A DNA stretch of 41,534 nucleotides from Deltaproteobacteria bacterium (GTDB taxonomy: Bacteria; Desulfobacterota; WTBG01; CAIYCZ01; CAIRTM01): NCBI GenBank assembly GCA_024276465.1, contig JAJRXD010000124.1, forward strand, positions 1 to 41,534, written 5' to 3'. The translations under genes and the position numbers were made by a program. Every line of letters starts with the position of its first letter. Position 1 is the stretch's first letter. Shown piece after piece: positions 34,121 to 41,534 of this stretch. The notes under the pieces were generated by a model, which was not told the origin of the DNA, did no database searches, and saw nothing but the letters and a program-made list of their open reading frames with translations.

Positions 34121-34141
34121 AATACCTTCTGCAAAAAACAG

Positions 34142-35557
34142 TTATTCTTTATAAGCCTTAAGAAAGGTTCTCTTGGCAAACCTGAGGAAAAGGTTCGGAA
34201 TATCTTTTTTCTGAGGCAAAAGCTGCAAAAACCTGAACATGCGCATGGGGTTCAGATAAAACAGATAATTTGCCTTTTTAAGCAGCCTCTGAAGCTCAGC
34301 GTCATCCACCTCGCAAATTCCATACGGATGAAAATAGTGGAAAAGAGCACCGTCATCCGGTTTCTTTTCAATGGAATCTTTAACCATATCATAGAGCTCT
34401 GTCCCCGGATTTGGCGTAACAACAAAAAAACTTGCTGTATGAAATTTTGATTTCAGGGCATACCTGATAGTCATTTCAATTTCCTGCCTTGTTTCACCGG
34501 GAAATCCTATCATGAAAAAACCGTTTACGATTATGCCTAACTTGTCAGTCTTTTTAATAATTTCAAAGACCTTGTCAAGCTGTACATTCTTTTTGATAAT
34601 TTTCTGCATCCGCGGGGACGCTGTTTCAATGGCATAGGAAACCATATAAGTTCCTGCTTTTTTCATTTTTCCTAACAGCTTGTCTGTGAGCCTGTCAGCA
34701 CGCACTCCATTGGGAAAGGAGATTCTAATGTCAAGATTGCTGTCAATAATGAAATCAAGGATCTTTTCTGCCCTGGAAATATCAAGGTTGAAGGTGTCAT
34801 CTGCAACATGCAGTTCTCTGATACCATACTCATGGTATAAAATATTTATCTCTTCACAAACATTTTCAGCACTTCTGGTGCGGTATTTTTTACCGAAAAC
34901 AGGGTGGCAGTAAACACACTGATAGGGACAGCCCCTGGATGTAAAAATGCTCATATACCGTTTGTGGGCGTGGATAACGCTCTGGCGCACCTTGGGAAAA
35001 TATTTCTCAAGCGCAACCAGGTCCCAGGCTGGAAACGGAAGACTGTCAAGGGGCGTGTCCGGAATTTTGCGCGGGTTAATCACTGGTTTTCCCTTGACCC
35101 TGTAGGCAACACCAGGCATCTCGGGCGCGGGATTGCCTGCATTAATCTCATCTATAAGCCTGCAGAAAGCCTCCTCCCCGTACCCTATAATAACATAATC
35201 AATATTGTCATCTTTTATGAGTTCATCAGGAGCAACAGATGCATGAACCCCTCCCACAACTGTTGTTATTGCAGGATAGTGCTGCTTGATCAGTTTTGCC
35301 ATGCTGTGCAGTTCTTCAGCCTCATAGGTCATTCCGCTTATCCCTGCAAAATCAGCAGAAAACTCACCAATCTTTTTGATAATATTTTCATAAGGAATCA
35401 ATTCAACTTTGGGATCAATAATTGTTACATCATGGTTGCCGAATTTTCGAAGGGATGAGGCAATGTACATAAGTCCCAGAGGAAAACAAAGGAAGTCATT
35501 AAAGGGAAATCCCAGGGTCTTTGGGGTTCTAAGCAAAGCAATTCTTGACATCTTCAA
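34142..35557 (-). CDS. B12-binding-type radical SAM protein 4
   Basis: 471 residues. LCFPLGLMYIASSLRKFG and GGVHASVAPDELI mark the B12-binding-type domain (about 1-145). The cluster cysteines are Cys210, 214, 217 in GCPYQCVYC, followed by KKYRTRSAENVCEEI and ELHVADDTFNLD. GFPGETRQEIEMT is the later motif. It is most like protein 3 in layout. It begins 13 bases after the methyltransferase gene ends, in the same orientation. No membrane segment is obvious. A radical methylation or ring-forming step on a lipid or glycan is plausible but not shown. Confidence 0.86.
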   Translation of the reverse strand: MKMSRIALLRTPKTLGFPFNDFLCFPLGLMYIASSLRKFGNHDVTIIDPKVELIPYENIIKKIGEFSADFAGISGMTYEAEELHSMAKLIKQHYPAITTVVGGVHASVAPDELIKDDNIDYVIIGYGEEAFCRLIDEINAGNPAPEMPGVAYRVKGKPVINPRKIPDTPLDSLPFPAWDLVALEKYFPKVRQSVIHAHKRYMSIFTSRGCPYQCVYCHPVFGKKYRTRSAENVCEEINILYHEYGIRELHVADDTFNLDISRAEKILDFIIDSNLDIRISFPNGVRADRLTDKLLGKMKKAGTYMVSYAIETASPRMQKIIKKNVQLDKVFEIIKKTDKLGIIVNGFFMIGFPGETRQEIEMTIRYALKSKFHTASFFVVTPNPGTELYDMVKDSIEKKPDDGALFHYFHPYGICEVDDAELQRLLKKANYLFYLNPMRMFRFLQLLPQKKDIPNLFLRFAKRTFLKAYKE

Positions 35558-35570
35558 TCCTCTTTAGTTG

Positions 35571-36227
35571 TTAATTTGCAGCATAGATGAACATCTGTTT
35601 TCCCATAATAAGCTGCAGTGGATAAAGTTTCAGATAAATTTTTACAAACAGGGGGTGCAGCGGCAAACAGGATTTTGTTGAAAAGGGTAAAAACTTCGGC
35701 TTAAGCATCAGGATTTTAAACCCCAGGCACAGCAGGGCTTCCCGCAGACTTTTATGGCTCAGGGCAATATTATGGTCAAAAAAATCCCAGTACTGCTTAT
35801 AGCAGTACCTGATGTTCGGCTGAAGTATAAGAAGCTTGCCCGGATTCCTTGTGATTTTTTTTATCTCCTGCAGCGTTATTCGCAGCTCTTCCTTACTGTT
35901 CATATGCTCAAAAAAATTGCTGACAAAAACCACATCAACCTTTTCCCCCTGAAGAAACTCTGAGGCTTTTGTGCATGGGCCTGTGATGACCTTTACATCA
36001 GGGTGCGCATACAAGCCCGTGTTTTCCTGCGCATCAAGAGCATATTTTTCCCCGCAGACAATATTATTTATAAATTCACAATTTCCTGCACCCATGTCAA
36101 GCACTGACTGGTTTTCACCTATAAACTGCTGGAAGAAATCCCTGCACAGCACCTGCCAGACAAGGTCTCTTTTTTGCCGCTCCTTTTCTGAAAACCGTAT
36201 ATCCAGATAGTTGTCAGTCTCAGGCAT
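35571..36227 (-). CDS. Class I SAM-dependent methyltransferase
   Basis: 218 residues with a Rossmann methyltransferase fold: motif I VLDMGAGNCEF at 42-52, a second acidic strand end YALDAQE, and VDVVFVSNFFEHM as motif IV. Such small SAM methyltransferases (Methyltransf_11/23 type) in glycan clusters usually O- or N-methylate sugars or lipids. The C-terminal 60 residues are basic and hydrophobic, which could place it at the membrane. Its start overlaps the end of the GT2 gene by 8 bases, indicating translational coupling and a shared pathway. Confidence 0.85.
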   Translation of the reverse strand: MPETDNYLDIRFSEKERQKRDLVWQVLCRDFFQQFIGENQSVLDMGAGNCEFINNIVCGEKYALDAQENTGLYAHPDVKVITGPCTKASEFLQGEKVDVVFVSNFFEHMNSKEELRITLQEIKKITRNPGKLLILQPNIRYCYKQYWDFFDHNIALSHKSLREALLCLGFKILMLKPKFLPFSTKSCLPLHPLFVKIYLKLYPLQLIMGKQMFIYAAN

Positions 36228-36972
36228 TCTTCCGTGCAGCCTTCCTGTTTCTGTTTTTGTCAGTAAAAAAGCTTACCAGCCTGTAGCGGAAAATCAGCAG
36301 AATCATCCTGAGCCCCAGGAACAGGGCAACCTTGCTGTTGCCTGTTACCATGGATTTACCCACCCTCTCTGCATACCTGACAGGAATCTCAATAAAATTA
36401 ATGTTGCTTAGAATAACAAGACACATCAGCTCGGGATTAAAATGGGAGTTCCCCACTGTAAAGCTACTCCTGATCTTTTCATAGGCATTTCTTGTAAGAA
36501 GCTTCATGGAACATCCAACATCAGTAAGCACACCTGTTAAAAAAAGAAATTCTATCAGTTTTGCAACAAACCAGTTGCCAACTCTGAGGAACATACCCAT
36601 ATTGGCCCTGTAATCTATCAGCTTGGGTGCGGTCCGCGATCCGAAAACAACATCAAACCCGTCAGAATAGGCAAGAAGCTTTAATACATCCTCTCCGTAA
36701 AAAGTGCCATCAGGCTCTGAAAGTATTATTATATCACCTGTTGCTTCCTTCATTCCCCTCTGCATTGCATACCCATAGCCCTGCTGGGGTTCAAAAACCT
36801 GAACAGCCCCTGTTTTTTCCACCTCCTCCTTTGTGCCGTCTTCAGCATTATTATTCACAACAATTATTTCATCCACATACCCTGTGCTGAAAAAATCCTC
36901 AATAACCGACCTGATCGAGAGCTTCTCACGGTAAGTAGGAAAAACAACAGATACCTTTTTATTTTTCCACAA
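36220..36972 (-). CDS. Family 2 glycosyltransferase (polyprenyl-phosphate sugar synthase-like)
   Basis: 250 residues. VVFPTYREKLSIRSVIEDF and IIVVNNNAEDGT form the nucleotide-sugar fold. The metal-binding acidic motif is EPDG at 86-89, then DVVFGSRT and TDVGCSMKLL. This is the pattern of dolichol- or undecaprenyl-phosphate sugar synthases. The C-terminal 40 residues are hydrophobic and basic. It would load one sugar on a polyprenyl phosphate at the inner membrane face, and the GT-C-like protein encoded nearby could use that donor on the outer face. That pairing is inferred from context. Confidence 0.88.
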   Translation of the reverse strand: MWKNKKVSVVFPTYREKLSIRSVIEDFFSTGYVDEIIVVNNNAEDGTKEEVEKTGAVQVFEPQQGYGYAMQRGMKEATGDIIILSEPDGTFYGEDVLKLLAYSDGFDVVFGSRTAPKLIDYRANMGMFLRVGNWFVAKLIEFLFLTGVLTDVGCSMKLLTRNAYEKIRSSFTVGNSHFNPELMCLVILSNINFIEIPVRYAERVGKSMVTGNSKVALFLGLRMILLIFRYRLVSFFTDKNRNRKAARKNA

Positions 36973-37042
36973 AATTCAACTCCTTAATCCCTGGTTTTTG
37001 TTCCTCAACACCAACCTGCGACCTCGTGACACACGAAACTCG

Positions 37043-38497
37043 TTATGCCTCTGTGCCTTTGTGCCTCTGCCCCTTTTTGCCTGTCCTTCCGAGTCTCAGC
37101 TTTATCCTTTCCAGAAACGGCAGCAAAACATCACCTGCATCAATCCAGCTTATTCTGAAAAAATAGCCATAGCTTCTCGTTACATGCCAGATTAATTTAA
37201 AAAAAACATTATCAGGAAGCTTGATTGCCAGTCTGATAACAGGCAAAAGTCTCTGAAATTCCACTCCAAGGGAAAACAGGCGGGAAAGGTTTTTAAGCTC
37301 TTTTTTTTCTTTCAGCTCAAGTACAGACGTGGCGTAGAAAGAGTCATGGAGAATTTCATTTTCTTTTTTATAATATCCCTTTGCAATAGCATACTCAGTC
37401 AGCTCAACCCCGGGATAGGGTTGAAAAATGGATGCATTTGCATAGCTTGGCCTGCACAAAGCATTGAGCTTTACGGTCTTGAATGCTTTTTCAACTGTTT
37501 CCCCTGGCAATCCTACCATATTTTGAGTAAAAAACTTAATTTTATATTTGTGCATAAGCTGACCAGCCTCGATGATTTTTCTTTCAGAAATTTTTCTTTT
37601 GAGAATTTCATTTCTGAGAAAATCATCACCTGTCTCAATCGCAAAAGTTACAGTAATGACTCCTGCTGATTTTAATGCTGCAACAATTTCCTCATCAAGA
37701 AGGTTCACCCTGACATAGCAGATAAAGGGTATGGAGATCTCTTTCCGGTAGACATTGCAGAAGTCAAGAACCCACTGCTTGTCCAGTATAAATATATCAT
37801 CAAAAAATTGAATCCTTTTTACCGGAGCACTGGCTCTAAGCTCCTCTGTTTCTGCAATTACGTTTGAGATACTTCTTTTTCTGCAAAAAAGTCCTTTCCC
37901 CCTGTAGATTTTTTTAAGGGAATGGTTAAAACAGTATGTACAGTTAAACGGGCAGCCCCTTGAGGTTAACACATATTTGTTGCTTCTTTTTCTGTATGCA
38001 TCATATTTGTACACCAGATCACGGTCAGGAAACTCAATCTCATCAATATTGCGCTGCAGGTTCCTGACAGGGTTTCGGAATATTTTTTCCCCGGCCTTCA
38101 CCCAGATGTTTTTTATGCTGGTTATATCCTGCTGCTTTTCAATCTTCGTGACAAGTTCTGCAAAAGCAGCCTCACCCTCCCCCACGCATATTGCATCAAC
38201 ATCAGGCTCATTAATGAATTCAGGGAAAAAGGTTGCATGCGGCCCCCCAAAAACGGAAAAAAAACTGAGCCTCTCTTTAAGAGCACTGTTAAGCTGCGCA
38301 TAAAGTCTGTGTGTTCCTGTAATAATGGAATATGCAATAATGTCAGGCTGCAGACCCTCAGCAAAAGAGAAAAGTGAGGGGCCAAGGTTTATGTCATAAA
38401 AAAAGGTTTCGTGCCCATCTTTTTTCAGTGCGCTTGAAAGGCACATAAGCCCTATGGGCTCAATATAGTTGTATTTATAAACAAAAAGGACTTTCAA
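37043..38497 (-). CDS. B12-binding-type radical SAM protein 5
   Basis: 484 residues and a third member of the subgroup found at 29629 and 31115. The N-terminal domain has GLMCLSSALKKDG, FGGPHATFFPEFI and CVGEGEAAFAEL. The radical SAM cysteines are Cys182, 186, 189 in GCPFNCTYC, followed by YRGKGLFCRKRSISNVIAE. GLPGETVEKAF is conserved. The last dozen residues (GKKGQRHKGTEA) are encoded by a low-complexity tandem sequence and look like a late extension. It begins 68 bases after the GT-C-like gene. The substrate is unknown, but presumably shared with the neighbours. Confidence 0.86.
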   Translation of the reverse strand: MKVLFVYKYNYIEPIGLMCLSSALKKDGHETFFYDINLGPSLFSFAEGLQPDIIAYSIITGTHRLYAQLNSALKERLSFFSVFGGPHATFFPEFINEPDVDAICVGEGEAAFAELVTKIEKQQDITSIKNIWVKAGEKIFRNPVRNLQRNIDEIEFPDRDLVYKYDAYRKRSNKYVLTSRGCPFNCTYCFNHSLKKIYRGKGLFCRKRSISNVIAETEELRASAPVKRIQFFDDIFILDKQWVLDFCNVYRKEISIPFICYVRVNLLDEEIVAALKSAGVITVTFAIETGDDFLRNEILKRKISERKIIEAGQLMHKYKIKFFTQNMVGLPGETVEKAFKTVKLNALCRPSYANASIFQPYPGVELTEYAIAKGYYKKENEILHDSFYATSVLELKEKKELKNLSRLFSLGVEFQRLLPVIRLAIKLPDNVFFKLIWHVTRSYGYFFRISWIDAGDVLLPFLERIKLRLGRTGKKGQRHKGTEA

Positions 38498-38565
38498 AAA
38501 TATTCCCCTGTGGTTAAGCCGCAGAGCTGTCAGTCTAAGCTGAAATCGGGACTGATAGCTCCGGA

Positions 38566-40518
38566 TTAAAGTCTGTTTCTGAATAAATCTGCTATTTTTA
38601 TCCAGTCTGCGAAAACAGCTTTGTAGCTGTTGTAGATGATAAGCTCTGCTGGCGGGTTTTTTAATGTTATAAATCCGCCCGGATCATCCAGCATGCGTGT
38701 CTCATCAATGGCAATTTCAGATTCTGTCCTTAAATATTTCATCCACCGGTAGGATATTATTACTTCACCATCCTGTGGCTCCAGGTCTGTTAGTTCAATC
38801 CTGTTTATTTCAGCCCTGATTTTTCCACGACCTTTAATGAAAAAGTTGCCTGTCCTGTTAACTTCATAGATATAAAATTTATCAATTTTTTTTCTGAACA
38901 GATAGTAGTCAGGGGCTGATTCAAAAAAATCTCTTGATTCCTCAGACCAGATTATAATCCATTTTATATTATACAGGTCCATATACGGCCACACTTCATC
39001 ACGGGTGTACTCCTGTATTTTTCTTCGAAAAAGGTAACCCCAGTAAAAGGTGGCAAATGAATCACGGCTGATTGCATAAGGAGAATAATTGCCTATATAT
39101 TCTCTTTTGGTCAGCAGGGGAAGAAAATACGGGAGATGAGTTCCATAGTACTGATGACTGCTTTCAAAGTCTGAGTTTTCAATAAGGATCCTGCCATCAG
39201 GAGAAGTATTCTGCCTGATCCATGATGTCAGGGCATTAACAGGTGCCGGGATTTCTGTTAAAAGGCGAAAGTCCTTTCTTTGAAAAAGGTGGTAGTAGGG
39301 AACGGCCAGAACTGTTCCAGACAGATAAAAGACAACTATCAAAGATAATGACCTGATTTTTACCGGTTTGTCTTTGAGAAACAGATCGTATAGCCTGCAG
39401 AGCCCTGTTGCAGCCGGAACACACAGACATACATTCATAAAAATTATAAAACGAAGAGGCGTAAGGCTGGCTGTAAAATCCCAGAATGAGCCGTAATATG
39501 CCAGCAAAAAAAAGAAGGTTACAGTAGCTGCAAAAAGGACTGCCCGCAGCCTGTTTTCTTTCCCTCTCCACACAGTCATTCCCAGTATACCTGTCCCTAA
39601 AAGAATCAGATCAACAATGCCGGATTTAAGAAAGGGGATATTCATATATTCATTGAATTTCAGGTTGAGGAAGAAATATGTGTTCAGAGGCTCGGTCAGG
39701 CAGGGGGTTGCATAGATAAAATTATCCCGTGCAAGATCTGCATAGTCAACCAGAAAAATCAGGCAGGGAACCAGCCATATACTGTTAAGAAAAAAAACAA
39801 AACTTCCTGAGAAAGCCACTAAAGCGTGCTGCTTTAATGAAAGTTTGCTGAAACAGAAAATGTAGCAAACAATGACAGGGATAAAAACATGCAGGGCTGT
39901 AAATATATGAACCCAGAACCCTGCACTGAAAAGAACAGCAAACCATACAATGTCAGCAGTCTTTCCGTTTTTTACAAATCTGTAGAAAAAAGATGTTATA
40001 AGAATACACAGGTAGCAGGACAGTATGTAGGATACTGTGCCCCAGTAAAGAAAATCCACGCATATGCTGACATGCAGGAAAAGCGTCCCTAAAACCGAGC
40101 ATACAGCAGCTTCCTTCCTGGTCAGGCCGAAATTTTTTGAGCTCTGGTATAATAAAAAAGGAATGCTCAAAATGGTAAGAATTAAATACAGCTTAAACGA
40201 AAAACCTGATGGTAAAAACGATAAAAGGTAAATAAACACAGACCATCCAAAGTTATCCACTGAAAAAAATATGTTGCATACACTGCCTGCCCGCACATAG
40301 GGGTTATATGCAAACAGCATTTTATATTTTTCAAGATAAACACCTTTATACAGCGCATCAGCATAATGAAAGCTGTAGTCGTCGGTATAGATGGCATTTT
40401 CATTAAACCATTCGGATACGGGTATATAGCATCTGGTAAACCCCACCTGAAGAAGAAACAGCGCCAGCAGGACAGCTTTATGACAGTTTTTGTCTAAACC
40501 AGCTTTTTTAAACCCCAT
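38566..40518 (-). CDS. GT-C-like polytopic membrane protein
   Basis: 650 residues. One N-terminal membrane segment (about 14-30) is followed by a loop with an acidic pair at Asp46-Asp47 (IYTDDYSFHYADAL), the typical place for the catalytic acid of GT-C glycosyltransferases. About ten more membrane segments run to residue 410. A soluble domain (about 415-640) follows, containing the segment RILIENSDFESSHQYYGTHL. This layout matches GT-C enzymes that use polyprenyl-linked sugars on the periplasmic face. No specific family can be named. The start overlaps the upstream radical SAM gene's end by 25 bases. Confidence 0.75.
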   Translation of the reverse strand: MGFKKAGLDKNCHKAVLLALFLLQVGFTRCYIPVSEWFNENAIYTDDYSFHYADALYKGVYLEKYKMLFAYNPYVRAGSVCNIFFSVDNFGWSVFIYLLSFLPSGFSFKLYLILTILSIPFLLYQSSKNFGLTRKEAAVCSVLGTLFLHVSICVDFLYWGTVSYILSCYLCILITSFFYRFVKNGKTADIVWFAVLFSAGFWVHIFTALHVFIPVIVCYIFCFSKLSLKQHALVAFSGSFVFFLNSIWLVPCLIFLVDYADLARDNFIYATPCLTEPLNTYFFLNLKFNEYMNIPFLKSGIVDLILLGTGILGMTVWRGKENRLRAVLFAATVTFFFLLAYYGSFWDFTASLTPLRFIIFMNVCLCVPAATGLCRLYDLFLKDKPVKIRSLSLIVVFYLSGTVLAVPYYHLFQRKDFRLLTEIPAPVNALTSWIRQNTSPDGRILIENSDFESSHQYYGTHLPYFLPLLTKREYIGNYSPYAISRDSFATFYWGYLFRRKIQEYTRDEVWPYMDLYNIKWIIIWSEESRDFFESAPDYYLFRKKIDKFYIYEVNRTGNFFIKGRGKIRAEINRIELTDLEPQDGEVIISYRWMKYLRTESEIAIDETRMLDDPGGFITLKNPPAELIIYNSYKAVFADWIKIADLFRNRL

Positions 40519-41534
40519 TTTATAATGTCCCCTGAATAAAAAACACTTGGAGCTATGTCACACTCACTCCAGCAGCCCCCGCAGGCCTTTACCGCCCTTC
40601 TCTCCTTCATGGCTGCCTCTGAGAACCATATTTCAGAAAAAGATTTTTCTCTGAGGTTGCCTGCCACCTTGCTGCTCCTCAGGCTGCATGAAACAGCTCC
40701 TCCGTCAGGAAGAAGTCTTAAGTGAGTAAAAAAGGCCGTACAGAGAGGTTTGGGTTCTTCCTTTTGATACAAAAGACGGTTTCTGCCGCCCTCATTAAGA
40801 TATCCCTCTAAAAGATCCCGCAAAGAAGAGCTGACCTGTTTCTTTTTAAGATCATATGCATTATGTTTTAAAGCAGAAATCCTTGAATAAATGTCCTCAA
40901 TGGTCTGCAGATCCATGGAATCAATTGTCACAAACGGAAGGGGTTTGCTGAAATCAATACATTCATGGGTTCTTCCCTCATGATACTTTACCGCAAGCGT
41001 TATATTGTGGGTACAGTTAAACTGCCCCGCAAGGTGATTGACATCTTCTATTTTTGTTATATTATCCTTTGCGATTGTCTGGTTAATGCCCACCTCGAAA
41101 CTCCATTTCTCCCTCAGTTTCCGAAGTGTTTCAAGGGTGCTGTACGCCTTTTTAAAAAGACCCGGAACCCCCCTTATCCTGTCGTGAAGCTCAGAGGCAT
41201 CATCAAGGCTTATCTGAACGTGCAGCTGAATCCCCAAAGGCAGCACCCTTTCAACAAATGCCTCAACCCTTTCGGGAAATGTTCCGTTTGAAGTAATATA
41301 AAAAATGCGTGCTTTTGTAAGTTTGTGGATGCTTGAAACAATACCGCCAATATCTTCTTTTAAAAATGGTTCTCCACCGGTAAACCTGACCACATCAAGG
41401 CGGGAAAAAGCCCTGTCCGAAAAAATCTTATTGATCTGCTTTTCTGAAAGCTCATCAGGGCAGTCTTCTGCTTTCTTTGCCATTTCACACATCAGGCACC
41501 TGCAGTTACACCTGTAGGTAACACAATATGTAAC
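40494..41534 (-). CDS. Radical SAM protein with SPASM-like C-terminus, 5' end outside window
   Basis: The reading frame is open through the right edge, so the N-terminus is missing. An ATG at 41492 is not the real start: the residues upstream, TYRCNCRCLMC, carry the radical SAM CX3CX2C motif, and the Met lies inside it. FTGGEPFLKEDI and YITSNGTFP are classic radical SAM barrel motifs. The C-terminal cysteines (CTAFFTHLRLLPDG, then VSCSL, then CGGCWSEC) resemble a SPASM auxiliary-cluster domain as in PqqE-, MoaA- or anSME-like enzymes. No B12-binding domain is visible in the part present. It overlaps the GT-C-like gene by 25 bases, so it belongs to the same operon. Confidence 0.87.
   Translation of the reverse strand, partial: VTYCVTYRCNCRCLMCEMAKKAEDCPDELSEKQINKIFSDRAFSRLDVVRFTGGEPFLKEDIGGIVSSIHKLTKARIFYITSNGTFPERVEAFVERVLPLGIQLHVQISLDDASELHDRIRGVPGLFKKAYSTLETLRKLREKWSFEVGINQTIAKDNITKIEDVNHLAGQFNCTHNITLAVKYHEGRTHECIDFSKPLPFVTIDSMDLQTIEDIYSRISALKHNAYDLKKKQVSSSLRDLLEGYLNEGGRNRLLYQKEEPKPLCTAFFTHLRLLPDGGAVSCSLRSSKVAGNLREKSFSEIWFSEAAMKERRAVKACGGCWSECDIAPSVFYSGDIIKWGLKKLV

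Noticed and set aside
34904-35458. A 184-codon plus-strand open frame
   Set aside because: Antisense to the N-terminal domain and cluster region of radical SAM protein 4; treated as a shadow.
1-41534. tRNA, rRNA or CRISPR array
   Set aside because: No cloverleaf with a T-loop consensus, no rRNA-like stretch and no regularly spaced direct repeats were seen by eye.

Overview
The window comes from the chromosome of an anaerobic Gram-negative bacterium. It most resembles the Desulfobacterota (Desulfobacterales-type sulfate reducers). The grounds are a giant two-module 2-hydroxyacyl-CoA dehydratase activase, typical of strict anaerobes; LpxA, which implies lipid A; many B12-binding radical SAM proteins; moderate GC; and short palindromic repeats of a style I recall from Desulfobacterales genomes. 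The lineage is an inference. No rRNA, tRNA, CRISPR array, phage or transposase gene was seen.

Layout. 1-233: a compound palindrome upstream of asnB. 234-6388 (+): asparagine synthetase and the giant activase. 6395-9108 (-): an unrecognised conserved protein, then a TMTC-like membrane/TPR protein. 9380-12896 (+): argC, an NADP isocitrate dehydrogenase and two kinase-less, aspartokinase-type ACT proteins, possibly a 2-oxoglutarate/glutamate/arginine group with its own sensors. 12938-18990 (-): an envelope block with a cyclic-nucleotide-binding protein, lpxA, a WaaP/KdkA-like kinase, a family 5 extracellular solute-binding protein and a double-GT4 glycosyltransferase. 19120-22058 (+): glmM, a response regulator-diguanylate cyclase and cysC. 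22041-41534 (-): one long same-strand stretch.

The first part of that stretch (22.0-27.2 kb) has transaldolase, a subtilase interrupted by an in-frame TAA, a small exported protein, the C-terminal remnant of an Lhr-like helicase abutting a BrnT/BrnA-like toxin-antitoxin pair, and the ribosome-rescue hydrolase ArfB. Next is the tail-specific protease Prc. The last 12 kb is the most striking region. It holds five radical SAM enzymes with B12-binding-type N-terminal domains, a SPASM-type radical SAM enzyme running off the right edge, a SAM methyltransferase, a GT2 glycosyltransferase and a GT-C-like membrane protein. The spacing is tight enough for one or a few operons. I read this as an undescribed pathway that builds and modifies a lipid-linked or cell-surface glycan. 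The product cannot be read from the sequence.

Mobile and repeated DNA. Three short elements with inverted ends (about 7.15, 24.5 and 27.3 kb) share internal sequence and look like one non-autonomous family. A separate hairpin repeat lies just upstream of both arfB and prc. Two genes (subtilase and double GT4) carry in-frame TAA codons inside otherwise intact reading frames.
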